Assembly (NCBI RefSeq): GCF_002863865.1 | Contig: NZ_CP022684.1 | Coordinates: forward strand, 3,973,990-4,037,989 | Source of the DNA: Ketobacter alkanivorans | Lineage (GTDB): Bacteria; Pseudomonadota; Gammaproteobacteria; Pseudomonadales; Ketobacteraceae | Length of the DNA stretch: 64,000 nucleotides | Direction of reading: 5' to 3' | Part shown: piece after piece, positions 15,451 through 25,030 of the stretch | Position numbering within the stretch: position 1 is the stretch's first letter | Layout of the letters: each line of letters begins with the position of its first letter | Notes under the pieces: generated by a model | What the model was told of the DNA's origin: nothing | What the model saw: the letters and a program-made list of their open reading frames with translations, nothing else | The model's database searches: none | Program-made: the position numbers and the translations under genes

Positions 15451-16542
15451 TTAGACGTTGAAACGGAAGTGTACGACGTCGCCATCTTTGACGATGTAGT
15501 CCTTGCCTTCCAGTCGCCATTTGCCAGCTTCTTTGGCGCCTTGTTCTCCGTTGTTTTTAACAAAATCTTCATAGGCTACGACTTCGGCCCGGATGAAACC
15601 TTTCTCAAAATCGGTATGGATCACGCCGGCAGCCTGGGGAGCGGTTGCACCCACCTTGACGGTCCAGGCGCGCACTTCTTTTGCACCCGCGGTGAAGTAG
15701 GTTTGCAGGCCCAGCAGCTGATAGCCAGCACGAATGACCCGGTCTAGCCCCGGTTCTTCCATGCCCAGATCTGCCAGAAAGTCTGCTTTGTCTTCGTCGT
15801 CCAGCTCGATGATTTCTTCTTCGATTTTGGCGCAAATCGGAACCACTTGAGCGTTCTCGGATTTTGCCAGTTCAGTCACTTTATCCAGCAGTGGGTTGTT
15901 CTCAAAGCCGCCTTCTGCCACGTTGGCAATATACATAGTGGGTTTGATGGTAAGCAAATTCAGGGAGCGTATCTGCTTGAATTCATCATCGCTCAATTGT
16001 GCGGAGCGAGCGGGGAGGCCTTCATTAAGCAGTGGCAGTACCTTTTCCAATGCTTTCTGCCGAGCCAGCGCATCTTTGTCGCCACCCTTAGCCAGTTTGG
16101 CTGCCCTGAGCATGGCTTTTTCCACGCTATCGAGGTCAGCGAGGGCCAGCTCGGTGTTGATGATCTCGATGTCTGCGAGAGGGTCGATTTTACCCGCAAC
16201 GTGGATGATGTTGCCGTCTTCAAAGCAGCGCACCACGTGAGCTATGGCGTCGGTTTCGCGGATGTTGGCCAAAAACTGATTACCCAGGCCTTCACCTTTG
16301 GAGGCCCCTTCCACCAAACCGGCGATATCCACAAACTCCATGGTGGTGGGAACTGTGCGCTCCGGGTTGACGATCTCTGCCAGTTTGTCTTGGCGAGGAT
16401 CAGGCACAGGAACAACGCCGGTATTGGGTTCGATGGTGCAGAACGGAAAGTTCTGGGCTTCGATCCCGGCTTTGGTGAGCGCGTTGAACAGGGTTGATTT
16501 GCCGACGTTAGGCAAACCGACAATACCGCACTTGATTCCCAT
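15451..16542 (-). CDS. ychF: Redox-regulated ATPase YchF (Obg-like)
   Basis: A 363-residue P-loop protein of the OBG family that, unlike true GTPases, prefers ATP and binds ribosomes. The Walker A motif [14 protein letters not shown] is at about residues 8-21, switch and Walker B sequence [21 protein letters not shown] near 69-89, and the specificity loop around [10 protein letters not shown] departs from the GTPase NKxD. A coiled-coil insert and a C-terminal TGS domain ending [19 protein letters not shown] complete the normal architecture. It follows pth by 26 bp, the usual gammaproteobacterial pairing, and probably shares its transcript. Confidence 0.96.
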   Translation of the reverse strand: MGIKCGIVGLPNVGKSTLFNALTKAGIEAQNFPFCTIEPNTGVVPVPDPRQDKLAEIVNPERTVPTTMEFVDIAGLVEGASKGEGLGNQFLANIRETDAIAHVVRCFEDGNIIHVAGKIDPLADIEIINTELALADLDSVEKAMLRAAKLAKGGDKDALARQKALEKVLPLLNEGLPARSAQLSDDEFKQIRSLNLLTIKPTMYIANVAEGGFENNPLLDKVTELAKSENAQVVPICAKIEEEIIELDDEDKADFLADLGMEEPGLDRVIRAGYQLLGLQTYFTAGAKEVRAWTVKVGATAPQAAGVIHTDFEKGFIRAEVVAYEDFVKNNGEQGAKEAGKWRLEGKDYIVKDGDVVHFRFNV

Positions 16543-16568
16543 AGGAAGATTCCACTCTCTGGTTTTGG

Positions 16569-17162
16569 TTAGGTCGACGCCGAAAAGCTGTGCAGGCGGT
16601 TCATGGCTTTGTTGGCCTGTCCTCCCAGCAGATCTGGAACGATGCGCAAGGCTTCGTCGATGGCGTCGTCGATATATTGTTGTTCTTTGAGCGGGGCTTT
16701 GCCCAGCACAAACCCGCTTACTTGATCGGCACTGCCAGGGTGGCCGATACCGATGCGCAGGCGGGAGAAATTCTTGTTGTTACCCAGTTTGCTAATGATG
16801 TCACGTAGCCCGTTGTGTCCACCGTGACCGCCACCTTGTTTGAGTTTGGCCACGCCTGGAGGCAGGTCCAGCTCATCGTGGGCAACCAGTATACGTTCAG
16901 GTGGGATTTTGAAAAAGTTGGCAAAGGGCGCAACGGCTTGGCCGCTGACATTCATGAAGGTGGTGGGTATCAGGAGTCGGACATCATGGCCGCCGATGCT
17001 GGCGCGTCCGCTGAGTGCGTTGTATTTGGTGTCGTTAGAAAGGCTGACATTAAATTGTCTAGCCAGCCTTTCTACGAACCAGGCGCCAGCGTTGTGTCGG
17101 GTTTGTTCATATTGTTGGCCTGGATTCCCCAAGCCAACGATGAGATCTATACCGTCTTTCAA
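16569..17162 (-). CDS. pth: Peptidyl-tRNA hydrolase
   Basis: A 197-residue enzyme that cleaves peptidyl-tRNAs released from stalled ribosomes, recycling tRNA. Active-site features are [19 protein letters not shown] near the N-terminus (Asn and catalytic His), FMNVSGQAV in the middle, and [11 protein letters not shown] with the catalytic Asp, followed by [13 protein letters not shown]. The length is normal. It sits between rplY (18 bp upstream) and ychF (26 bp downstream) on the same strand, a common gene order, and all three probably come from the prs transcript. Confidence 0.97.
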   Translation of the reverse strand: MKDGIDLIVGLGNPGQQYEQTRHNAGAWFVERLARQFNVSLSNDTKYNALSGRASIGGHDVRLLIPTTFMNVSGQAVAPFANFFKIPPERILVAHDELDLPPGVAKLKQGGGHGGHNGLRDIISKLGNNKNFSRLRIGIGHPGSADQVSGFVLGKAPLKEQQYIDDAIDEALRIVPDLLGGQANKAMNRLHSFSAST

Positions 17163-17180
17163 CTGCTGGGCCCCTGAAGG

Positions 17181-17813
17181 TTATTCGGCGTCGGCCGCGC
17201 CTTCTTCACTTTCTTCATCGGCAGAAGCGCCGCGAGGTGTGTTAACAGAAACCACAGGCAGATCGTGATCTTCACCCAACTGCAGTGCTTTCAATTCAAC
17301 GCCGCCAGGCAGGCTCAGATCGCTCAGGTGAATGACGGTGCCTACGTCCACTGCGGCCATATCCACTTCGATGTATTCTGGTAGATCTTTGGCCAGACAC
17401 ACGACTTCTACTTCAGACATCTGGTGAGCGATGACGCCACCGTGCTGCTTAACGCCTGCACACTTATCTTCATTGATGAAGTGCAGAGGTACGTTCATTT
17501 GCAGTTTGTGGGTGGTGTCTACACGCAGGAAATCAGCGTGAGTCGGGTGTGACTTGGATGGGTGGCGTTGCAGATCCTTCAGAACCACTTGCTCGGCGGT
17601 GCCGTCAATTTCCAGAGTCAGAATGTGCGAATAGAACGCTTCGTTCTCTAGAGCTTTGACCATATCCTTGGATTGGATCGAGATCTGTTGTGCTGGCTTG
17701 TCAGCACCGTAAACGATACCGGGTATTTTGTTTTCGAGACGACGTAGGCGGCGGCTCGCACCTTTCCCCGAGTCGGCTCGGCTTGTTGCGCTGATGGTAA
17801 AATCACCTGACAT
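17181..17813 (-). CDS. rplY: 50S ribosomal protein L25, CTC type
   Basis: A 210-residue L25/TL5/CTC protein that binds 5S rRNA. The N-terminal L25 domain (about residues 6-95) has SGKGASRRLRRLENKIPGIVYG and LQRHPSKSHPTHADFLRVD; the C-terminal TL5-like beta domain (about 100-185) ends in an acidic tail (ADEESEEGAADAE). The long form is normal in this group, unlike the 94-residue E. coli protein. It lies between prs and pth in the conserved order, with 78 bp between the prs stop and its own start. Confidence 0.95.
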   Translation of the reverse strand: MSGDFTISATSRADSGKGASRRLRRLENKIPGIVYGADKPAQQISIQSKDMVKALENEAFYSHILTLEIDGTAEQVVLKDLQRHPSKSHPTHADFLRVDTTHKLQMNVPLHFINEDKCAGVKQHGGVIAHQMSEVEVVCLAKDLPEYIEVDMAAVDVGTVIHLSDLSLPGGVELKALQLGEDHDLPVVSVNTPRGASADEESEEGAADAE

Positions 17814-17891
17814 GGGTGTTCTCCTGTTGAAAGCCTTTCGGGTTTTGCGACCAAACTACCGAAAGGGTGGTTTATGCAATGTTGCCCAGGG

Positions 17892-18845
17892 TTAATCCTT
17901 GGGGGCGAACATTGCGCTTAGGGATTCTTCGTTGTTGATGCGGCGAATACACTCTGCCAGCATCGGTGCCAGACTCAGCTGGCGAATACGGTTGCAGGCG
18001 CGACCTGTCTGCGACAGAGGAATGGTGTCGGTGATCACCAGTTCATCCATCTTGGAATTGTTCAGGTTGTCGATTGCGGGGCCGGACAATACAGCGTGTG
18101 TGGCATAAGCTACAACCTTGCTGGCGCCGTGATCTTTCAAGGCCTCAGCCGCTTTGCACAAGGTGCCTGCGGTGTCCACCATGTCATCCACCAGAATGCA
18201 GGTGCGGCCTTCTACTTCGCCGATAATGTGCATGACCTGGGAGGTGTTGGCTTTGGGGCGGCGTTTGTCGATGATGGCCAGATCACAGTCATTAAGCTGT
18301 TTGGCGACGGCGCGGGCTCGAACAACGCCGCCAACGTCGGGGGACACTACCATCAGGTTGTCGTAGTTCTGTTTTTTGATGTCTTCCAGCAATACTGGCG
18401 AGCCGTAGACGTTGTCCACCGGGATGTCGAAAAAGCCCTGAATTTGGTCGGCATGCAGGTCAACGGTCAGCAGGCGATCAATGCCTACGGATGTGATCAT
18501 GTCGGCAACCACTTTGGCTGTGATGGGTACCCTTGCAGAGCGGACTCGGCGATCCTGGCGGGCGTAGCCGAAGTATGGCACGACAGCGGTGATGCGGCCG
18601 GCGGAGGCGCGACGCAGTGCATCCGCCATAACCAGCAGTTCCATTACGCTGTCATTAGTCGGGGCGCAAGTAGACTGAATGATGAAGACGTCGCTGCCGC
18701 GGACGTTCTCGTTAATTTCAACAGAGATTTCGCCGTCGCTGAATTGGCTGACCTCGGCGTCACCAAGCGGGACGTGGAGGTGCTTCGCCATGTTTTTGGC
18801 AAGCTCTGGGGTTGCGTTTCCAGCAAATACGATGAGATTGGACAC
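17892..18845 (-). CDS. prs: Ribose-phosphate pyrophosphokinase
   Basis: A 317-residue PRPP synthetase converting ribose 5-phosphate and ATP to PRPP, the precursor for nucleotides, His and Trp. The open frame runs 30 codons further upstream into tRNA-Gln, but the protein starts at GTG ([10 protein letters not shown] follows), preceded by AGGTGA five bases away. Motifs visible are [13 protein letters not shown], the ATP loop [16 protein letters not shown], and the PRPP-binding [14 protein letters not shown]. The gene lies 47 bp downstream of tRNA-Gln on the same strand, so tRNA and mRNA may come from one precursor. Confidence 0.97.
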   Translation of the reverse strand: MSNLIVFAGNATPELAKNMAKHLHVPLGDAEVSQFSDGEISVEINENVRGSDVFIIQSTCAPTNDSVMELLVMADALRRASAGRITAVVPYFGYARQDRRVRSARVPITAKVVADMITSVGIDRLLTVDLHADQIQGFFDIPVDNVYGSPVLLEDIKKQNYDNLMVVSPDVGGVVRARAVAKQLNDCDLAIIDKRRPKANTSQVMHIIGEVEGRTCILVDDMVDTAGTLCKAAEALKDHGASKVVAYATHAVLSGPAIDNLNNSKMDELVITDTIPLSQTGRACNRIRQLSLAPMLAECIRRINNEESLSAMFAPKD

Positions 18846-18892
18846 GCCAGTCACCTTATATATCAGTCTACTGAATTGAATCTTGGGAAATA

Positions 18893-18967
18893 TGGCAGGG
18901 CCGCCAGGATTCGAACCTGGGGATGACGGGATCAAAACCCGTTGCCTTACCGCTTGGCGACGGCCCT
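18893..18967 (-). tRNA. tRNA-Gln (TTG)
   Basis: A 75-base tRNA with encoded CCA. The acceptor stem is AGGGCCG/CGGCCCT, the D arm contains GCCAAGCGGTAAGGC, the anticodon stem is ACGGG/CCCGT with loop TTTTGAT (anticodon TTG, complement at 18933-18935), and the T arm is CCAGG-TTCGAAT-CCTGG. The arrangement closely follows E. coli tRNA-Gln. It is located between ispE and prs on the same strand, as in pseudomonads. Confidence 0.95.
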
Positions 18968-19052
18968 ACAACTTTTGACAGATCTGGTGATCAGTCTGGG
19001 CGGCGAATGTTACCAGAAAATCACCAAATGTTTTAGAAGTTTTTTTCCGAAT

Positions 19053-19928
19053 TTAGCCCAGATTGGCTAAGGCTTCGGAATAAAGTGGGGAGTGGTTGCA
19101 GCCTTTTGCTATTCTCCAGCTAACATCCTGATTTTCAAGTTGAAATTCAGGCAGTCTGTAGGATAGCGCCAGCTTTCTTTGCTCTGCTTCTTGCTGATCC
19201 TTGCAGGATAAGAAAAGGCAGGCACCGCTTCCGGTCACTTTTGCTTCCCCTTCTGTATCCATCAATGACAGGCATCGATCGATGATTGGGAAGCGTTTTC
19301 TCAATACCGGTTCGAAGTCATTATGCCCACCCCCGGTCAGGAAGTCGCGTATTTTGATGAGCTTTGAATCCCTTGTCAATTGTTTTTCTTGGAAAAGTTC
19401 GGCCGTGCTGGCATGGCAATTTGGGACTGCAATCAGGTACCAGGGCTCGGGTATCGAGACGTCTTCAAATTGTTCGCCGATGCCTTGGGCGAGGGCTGCG
19501 CGGCCGTGTACGAAGATGGGGACGTCGGCACCTATGCGCAGACCCAGTTGCGCCAACTGGCTGCGATTGAGCCCGGTTCCCCAGAGATGATTGAGTGCTA
19601 CGAGGGTGCTGGCAGCATTGGATGACCCGCCCCCCAGGCCTCCTCCCATCGGGAGTTGCTTGTCTACATGAATCACAGCGCCTTGGGGGTGTTTGCAATG
19701 TTGTTGCAGGAGCAAGGCTGCTTTGTAGATCAGGTTTTGTTCGGGCGGGATGTCGCTGATGGCCGGTTCTACGGCGATGCTGGGTGTGTCCGTTACCGTA
19801 AATGTCAGGGTGTCCCACAGTTCGATGAATTGGAACAGGGTCTGTAGATGGTGGTAGCCATCGGGTCTTCTTCCGGTGATGTGCAGGAACAGGTTCAGTT
19901 TGGCGGGTGACCGCACGGTTAGGCTCAT
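19053..19928 (-). CDS. ispE: 4-diphosphocytidyl-2-C-methyl-D-erythritol kinase
   Basis: A 291-residue GHMP-family kinase of the non-mevalonate (MEP) isoprenoid pathway, phosphorylating the 2-hydroxyl of CDP-methylerythritol. The N-terminal SPAKLNLFLHITGRRPDGYH and the ATP loop LPMGGGLGGGSSNAAS are diagnostic, and VTGSGACLFL near the C-terminus is the third GHMP motif. An 18-codon upstream extension is rejected: the ATG used overlaps the lolB stop by four bases, indicating translational coupling, and gives the family N-terminus. The tRNA-Gln gene follows 85 bp downstream. Confidence 0.96.
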   Translation of the reverse strand: MSLTVRSPAKLNLFLHITGRRPDGYHHLQTLFQFIELWDTLTFTVTDTPSIAVEPAISDIPPEQNLIYKAALLLQQHCKHPQGAVIHVDKQLPMGGGLGGGSSNAASTLVALNHLWGTGLNRSQLAQLGLRIGADVPIFVHGRAALAQGIGEQFEDVSIPEPWYLIAVPNCHASTAELFQEKQLTRDSKLIKIRDFLTGGGHNDFEPVLRKRFPIIDRCLSLMDTEGEAKVTGSGACLFLSCKDQQEAEQRKLALSYRLPEFQLENQDVSWRIAKGCNHSPLYSEALANLG

Positions 19929-20590
19929 ATTGGGTCTGCAGGGTCTTCTGATGAATCTTCTGGGCTGGCCAGTGGCAGCCATTCTTTGATGATAAGGGTG
20001 ACCTTGAGATCTTCTTTGTGGATTTTGATGCGTTGCGGCAGCAGGGTTCCCATGACGTTGGTGTAGCGATCAAACTCCAGCTTCCAGCCTTCCTGTTGCA
20101 AGCTTTCCAGTGTGCCCAGTGCGTTGTGTTGTAGGATGCTTTTGCCGTGGGGGGAGGGAATGCCCTTGATCCAGTACAGTAGCTGATGGATGGGGATGGC
20201 CCAGCCGGTGTGCTGCGCAATCAGGTGTTCTGGGGATTCCGACAGAAAGGTGCCTTCACTGTTCTCGAGGCGGGCACCGTAAGGGTTGCCGCTGACGATG
20301 GTGGAACCCTGACCCAATGGGCCGGACAGGAGTATATAGAAGCTATCGAACGACTGGCTCCAGTCGATGTATGCGCTGCCGCCGTCGTCGCTGGTGCGAA
20401 CTCCAATTTTGCCTTTGATCTGCCATTCCTGCAGCAGTGTAAGCGCGCGAACATGTGCCACCCAGTTTAGTTTGGGCTGGCCGGGCTGAGGTGTCGCGAG
20501 TTCCTGGCTTGGTTGCCAGAGCTGGCAGCCGCCTAGGGTGAGGCTGAGGAGTAATAGGGTCAGCCTGAGCAATGGGTGTGTTACGGGCAC
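19925..20590 (-). CDS. lolB: Outer-membrane lipoprotein insertion protein LolB
   Basis: A 221-residue outer-membrane lipoprotein that accepts lipoproteins from LolA and inserts them in the outer membrane. The signal peptide ends in the lipobox TLGGC near residue 22, and WQIKGKIGVRT, GSAYIDWSQSFDSFYILLSGPLGQG and LLYWIKGIPSP match LolB. The start is GTG. It overlaps ispE by four bases, the usual lolB-ispE coupling, and follows the TPR lipoprotein gene by 20 bp, so the three form one operon reading into tRNA-Gln and prs. Confidence 0.92.
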   Translation of the reverse strand: MPVTHPLLRLTLLLLSLTLGGCQLWQPSQELATPQPGQPKLNWVAHVRALTLLQEWQIKGKIGVRTSDDGGSAYIDWSQSFDSFYILLSGPLGQGSTIVSGNPYGARLENSEGTFLSESPEHLIAQHTGWAIPIHQLLYWIKGIPSPHGKSILQHNALGTLESLQQEGWKLEFDRYTNVMGTLLPQRIKIHKEDLKVTLIIKEWLPLASPEDSSEDPADPI

Positions 20591-20610
20591 GTTTATTCTT
20601 CAAATACTGA

Positions 20611-22344
20611 TTAGGGGGTGCTGGGCAAAAAACGGCGCATGACGTCTTTTAGTACCTGGCTGTCCGGGGCTTTTTCCAGCGCATTGCGCCAGATGATAGC
20701 AGCTTCTTCCTGTTGACCGGTAACCCAAAGTACTTCCCCCAGATGGGCCGCGATCTCTTGGTCGTCGAAGGCGTCGTATGCTTTGCGCAGAAAGTCCAAT
20801 GCTACCTGGGTTTCGCCCATGCGGTATTTGACCCAGCCCATGCTGTCGATAATGGCTGGATCTTTGGGGTTTAGGTTGTAGGCTCTTTCGATCAGGTCCC
20901 AGGCTTCGTTCAAGCGCTGGTTGCGATCGGCAAAGGTATAGCCGAGGGCGTTCAGTGCGGCGCTGTTGTTGGGTTGCAGTTCCAGCACTTTGCGCAGATC
21001 TGCTTCCATGCCGGCAAAGTCGTCTTCCTGTTCCCGCAACATGGCCCGGGTGTATAGCATGTTGGTGTCATCAGGCAGTTCCGCGAGGCCTTGATCCAGG
21101 GCGCTGATGGCGTCGACATTGCGCCCAGCCGAGGACAACACCTCGCTTTTCGCCATAATGAACTTTGCTTTTTCTTTGGGTAGGGCTGAGCCTGCTGCGT
21201 CCAGGGTGATCAATGCTTGCTCTGTTTTGCCCTGTTCCTGCAGCAGTAGAGCCTGTTGAATCTGGGCGAGGGCGTATTGAGGGCCTACGCTGACCTGTTG
21301 GAAATGCAGGCTGGCTTGCTCGTAGTTCTTCTCGCTGGCGGCGATGCGGGCCAGGTAGATGTTTGCTTCGTCGGCGCGATGTTTCATGTCCAGCAGTTGG
21401 TTGAAATACTGCTTGGCATCTTCGTGATGTTTGTTCTCCCAGCTGAGCAGGGCCAGTGACAGCACCAGATCGCCATCCAGCGGGAAGTTGCGGGATAGTC
21501 GGTAGAATTGCTGTTGCGCGGCTTCCAGTTGGCCTTGTTGCATCAGGTAGCGGGCGTAAGCCACGCCCAGTCGCTTGTCCTCGGGCCATAGGCTGGTTTG
21601 TTTGGCCAGGTAACTCATGGCGTCGTCCAATTGATTCAGGGCGATCAGCGATTGTGCCCGCGCCAGGATGGCATTGCCGTAACTGGGGGTGATCTTCAGC
21701 GCTCGGTCGTAATCCTTGATGGCTTGCTGATGATTGCCGTTCATGGCTTCCAGGGAGCCTTTGGCGTACCAGAGTTTGTCGTCATCGTAGGTGGCGGTGT
21801 ATTCCTTCAGTTTGGCGAGTATCTGCTGGCGGGTTTCCTGGTTGGAGGTGCGGGAGGCCTGTAGCAGGTACTCAAAATTCATCTTGCCATTACTGGCCAT
21901 AAGCAGGTCGATCTGCTGCATGGCTTCATCCAGCTTTCCGAAGCGAATCAGCTCAATGGCGGCAAGCTCTCTGGGTACTGGGTTGGCAGGCTCTATTTCG
22001 GTCCATAGTATGGAGGCATCCAGGGTAGCCTGGTGTGCGCCCAGATAGCGGGCAATGAAGGTGGCGCGCTCTATGACCTGAGGGTCTCTGGTTTCGTGGG
22101 CTTGTTTCAGATATTTGCCCAGTGCCACATCGGCGCGATTGCGCTTGCCAGCGAATTCAGCCAGCAGCAGCTCAAACAGGGTGTCTCCCTCGAACGAGCG
22201 GGTCGGTTGATCGGCCTCGACGCTGGCGGGTTGCGCTGATTGTTGCGGGGCGTGAGAACTCTTGCCAATGCCGACGCTGGCGCAGCCATTTAGAATAAGT
22301 ACGGAAGCAGTGGAAATGAGTACTAAAAATCGTTTATAAATCAT
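20611..22344 (-). CDS. TPR-repeat lipoprotein
   Basis: A 577-residue protein with a lipoprotein signal (LILNGC near residue 21), a Ser/Gln-rich linker and then about a dozen tetratricopeptide helical repeats to the end (for example LWYAKGSLEAMNGNHQQAIKDYDRAL and NSAALNALGYTFADRNQRLNEAW). It should be an outer-membrane or periplasmic scaffold for protein contacts. Genes of this kind precede lolB in pseudomonads, so the context is conserved, and a role in envelope lipoprotein handling is possible but unproven. It is the first gene of the lolB-ispE operon and is divergent from hemA. Confidence 0.88.
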   Translation of the reverse strand: MIYKRFLVLISTASVLILNGCASVGIGKSSHAPQQSAQPASVEADQPTRSFEGDTLFELLLAEFAGKRNRADVALGKYLKQAHETRDPQVIERATFIARYLGAHQATLDASILWTEIEPANPVPRELAAIELIRFGKLDEAMQQIDLLMASNGKMNFEYLLQASRTSNQETRQQILAKLKEYTATYDDDKLWYAKGSLEAMNGNHQQAIKDYDRALKITPSYGNAILARAQSLIALNQLDDAMSYLAKQTSLWPEDKRLGVAYARYLMQQGQLEAAQQQFYRLSRNFPLDGDLVLSLALLSWENKHHEDAKQYFNQLLDMKHRADEANIYLARIAASEKNYEQASLHFQQVSVGPQYALAQIQQALLLQEQGKTEQALITLDAAGSALPKEKAKFIMAKSEVLSSAGRNVDAISALDQGLAELPDDTNMLYTRAMLREQEDDFAGMEADLRKVLELQPNNSAALNALGYTFADRNQRLNEAWDLIERAYNLNPKDPAIIDSMGWVKYRMGETQVALDFLRKAYDAFDDQEIAAHLGEVLWVTGQQEEAAIIWRNALEKAPDSQVLKDVMRRFLPSTP

Positions 22345-22524
22345 ACGTCTGCAGGCAGGCCTGTCGCTTTGTTATCGTCAATAAAAGCAGGAATGCTGCG
22401 GCCATGCAAGGAAATTATCCACAGACTGCTCTTCCGTAGAGTATAGATTGCTGGAAGGGATATATGTTCCCTTGTTTGGAAATGATTGAGGTCAATGATC
22501 CATCGCAGCCGGATTCGATGCTTG

Positions 22525-22533
22525 TGTTATAAT
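22525..22533 (+). promoter_or_regulatory. Extended -10 promoter for hemA
   Basis: TGTTATAAT combines a TG extension with a perfect TATAAT -10 box, 60 bases before the hemA start codon. No convincing -35 lies 16-18 bases upstream, which extended -10 promoters tolerate. The rest of the 248-bp divergent gap must also carry the promoter for the TPR-lolB operon. Confidence 0.6.
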
Positions 22534-22592
22534 CCGGCCAGTTTTTGAAGAGGGTGGGGTTAGCGGCCCGGATTTGGGCCCATCCCAGGTAT

Positions 22593-23861
22593 ATGGCGTT
22601 ACTCGCATACGGCATTAATCATCGCACCGCATCGGTAGATCTGCGGGAGAAACTGGCTTTTTCGCCAGACCGAGTTGTCAGCGCGCTGAATGAAGTGCGG
22701 GATCACGCACGTCTGCGAGAAGTCGCTATTCTGTCCACCTGTAACCGTACCGAACTGTATTGTTCTGCTGATGCTGAAAATTCCGAATTGTTGCTAAGTT
22801 GGTTAGGGCGCTACCACGCTCTGCCTGTTGAGAATATATCCCGTTGTGTCTATGAGTTCTGGAATGAGGCCGCCGTGCGCCACCTGATGCGGGTTGCCAG
22901 TGGGCTCGATTCCATGGTGTTGGGTGAGCCCCAGATCCTGGGTCAGCTTAAAACGGCCTATTCTGTGGCGCAGGAGGCGCATACCGTGGGCCCGGAGCTG
23001 GGCCGTTTGTTCCAGCATTCCTTTTCTGCTGCCAAGCAGATTCGAACCGAGACCGGTATTGGAACCAACCCCGTTTCGGTGGCGTTTGCGTCGGTTAAGT
23101 TGGCCAAGCGGATTTTCTCCGATTTGGGCAAGACCTCGGTTCTATTGATCGGTGCCGGTGAGACGGTGGAGTTGGTGGCCCGTCATCTGGTGGAGCAGGG
23201 GGTGAAGAGCATCACCGTGGCCAATCGAACCCTGTCCCGTGCCAATGCCATTGCCGAGGAGTTCAAGGCCCGCGCAATCACACTCAGTGACATCCCCTTG
23301 GCACTGCCCCATGCGGACATTGTGATTTCTTCCACCGCCAGCCCTCTGCCCATATTGGGTAAGGGGGCCGTTGAGCACGCACTTAAGATACGTAAGCATA
23401 AGCCTATGTTTATGATGGACATTGCCGTGCCCAGGGATATTGAAGAAGAAGTGTCGGAGCTGGCCGATGTTTACCTGTATACGGTGGACGACCTGCAGCA
23501 AGTGGTGGAAGAGAACCGCCGACAACGTAAGGATGCTGCCTCCAAGGCGGAGACGTTGGTAGACAGCTGCATGGCGCAATTCATGGATTCCCTGAAAAGC
23601 CTGGATGCGGTTGATGCAATTCGAAATTACCGTGACAAGCTGGAAACGTTGCGACAGCTGGAAATGGAAAAAGCCTTGCAGCAGATTCGCAGTGGTACCG
23701 ATGCGGAAGTGGTCATGCAGCGAATGAGTCGGTCGCTGATCAATAAAGTGATGCATGCCCCCACCACCCAGCTGAAGCAGGCAGCAGAAACCGGCCGTAA
23801 CGATCAGATTGAATGGGCCCAGCAGCTATTGGGCATCATCGAACCCAACAAGCCGGATTAG
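22593..23861 (+). CDS. hemA: Glutamyl-tRNA reductase
   Basis: A 422-residue NADPH-dependent enzyme making glutamate-1-semialdehyde from Glu-tRNA, the first committed step of tetrapyrrole synthesis by the C5 route, which supplies heme to the oxidase encoded nearby. The catalytic cysteine is C50 in LSTCNRTEL, with the YGINHRTA N-terminus. The VLLIGAGETVELVARHL NADP-binding motif and the C-terminal dimerisation helices are present. A 16-codon upstream extension is rejected because the family begins at MALLAYGINH. prfA and prmC follow on the same strand, the usual hemA-prfA-prmC order. Confidence 0.97.
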   Translation: MALLAYGINHRTASVDLREKLAFSPDRVVSALNEVRDHARLREVAILSTCNRTELYCSADAENSELLLSWLGRYHALPVENISRCVYEFWNEAAVRHLMRVASGLDSMVLGEPQILGQLKTAYSVAQEAHTVGPELGRLFQHSFSAAKQIRTETGIGTNPVSVAFASVKLAKRIFSDLGKTSVLLIGAGETVELVARHLVEQGVKSITVANRTLSRANAIAEEFKARAITLSDIPLALPHADIVISSTASPLPILGKGAVEHALKIRKHKPMFMMDIAVPRDIEEEVSELADVYLYTVDDLQQVVEENRRQRKDAASKAETLVDSCMAQFMDSLKSLDAVDAIRNYRDKLETLRQLEMEKALQQIRSGTDAEVVMQRMSRSLINKVMHAPTTQLKQAAETGRNDQIEWAQQLLGIIEPNKPD

Positions 23862-23947
23862 CTAGGCTCATCTCACATATTACCTTTTCCTATTGGTTTC
23901 TCGGTTTTTAACATGGACGAGCCCTCGTCCGAACAGGATGCTGTTAC

Positions 23948-25030
23948 ATGAAAGATTCTTTGCGAATGAAATTGGCCGGCCGCAGTGAGCGCTACGAAGA
24001 AGTAGGCATGCTGCTGGGACAGCCAGAGATAATTTCCGATCAAAACAAGTTTCGTAAGCTGTCCCAGGAATACGCCGAACTTGAACCGGTGGTGCAGTGC
24101 TATCGTGAATACGATCAGGTGTTGAAAAATATTGATGAGGCGAAGAGCTGGCTTAGTGATCCTGATCTGAAAGAAATGGGTGAAGAAGAGCTTGGCGTAA
24201 ATGAAGAGAAACGTGATCAATTGGAGTTGGATCTGCAGAAGCTGATGCTGCCCAAAGACCCCTTCGATGGCAGTAACGTGTTTCTGGAGGTGCGTGCCGG
24301 TACCGGCGGCGATGAGGCCGCCATTTTTGCCGGTGACTTGTATCGGATGTATTCCCGCTACGCTGAAAATGTCGGTTGGCGGACGGAGGTGGTGAGCCAG
24401 AATGAGGGCGAGCATGGTGGTTATAAGGAAATTATCTGTCGTGTGATTGGCGACAATGTTTACTCACGGCTTAAGTTTGAGTCTGGCGCACATCGGGTGC
24501 AGCGGGTGCCTGCTACGGAATCCCAGGGTCGTATTCATACATCGGCCTGCACCGTCGCCATTTTGCCAGAGGCGGATGAGGTGACAGACATTGATGTTCG
24601 CAGTGAAGATCTGCGGATCGATACCTATCGCTCATCCGGTGCTGGTGGTCAGCACGTTAACACCACAGATTCGGCGGTGCGCATTACGCATTTGCCTTCT
24701 GGCGTGGTGGTGGAGTGTCAGGATGAACGCTCCCAGCATAAGAATAAAGCCAAGGCTATGTCGCTGTTGAAGTCTCGTTTGTTGCAGCACGCCCAGGATA
24801 AGCAGCATAAGGAAACCAGTGATGCCCGGCGTAATTTGGTAGGCAGTGGTGATCGCTCGGAGCGGATTCGAACTTACAACTATCCACAGGGCAGGGTAAC
24901 GGATCATCGTATTAACCTGACGCTGTATCGTTTGCCCGAAATTATGCAAGGTGAGCTGGATGATGTGATTCAGCCGCTGGTTAATGAGTATCAGGCGGAT
25001 CAGCTGGCTGCATTGTCTGAAGAGGCCTGA
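23948..25030 (+). CDS. prfA: Peptide chain release factor 1
   Basis: A 360-residue class I release factor for UAA and UAG stops. The GGQ catalytic tripeptide is in [17 protein letters not shown], and the codon-recognition PxT tripeptide is PAT in [14 protein letters not shown], which marks it as RF1 rather than RF2. The length is normal. It follows hemA by 86 bp and overlaps prmC by one base (TGATG); PrmC methylates the GGQ glutamine, so the overlap couples enzyme and substrate. Confidence 0.98.
   Translation: MKDSLRMKLAGRSERYEEVGMLLGQPEIISDQNKFRKLSQEYAELEPVVQCYREYDQVLKNIDEAKSWLSDPDLKEMGEEELGVNEEKRDQLELDLQKLMLPKDPFDGSNVFLEVRAGTGGDEAAIFAGDLYRMYSRYAENVGWRTEVVSQNEGEHGGYKEIICRVIGDNVYSRLKFESGAHRVQRVPATESQGRIHTSACTVAILPEADEVTDIDVRSEDLRIDTYRSSGAGGQHVNTTDSAVRITHLPSGVVVECQDERSQHKNKAKAMSLLKSRLLQHAQDKQHKETSDARRNLVGSGDRSERIRTYNYPQGRVTDHRINLTLYRLPEIMQGELDDVIQPLVNEYQADQLAALSEEA

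Noticed and set aside
18846..18935. Extended prs start running into tRNA-Gln
   Set aside because: The extra 30 codons overlap the tRNA, lack family similarity, and the GTG at 18845 has a good ribosome site.
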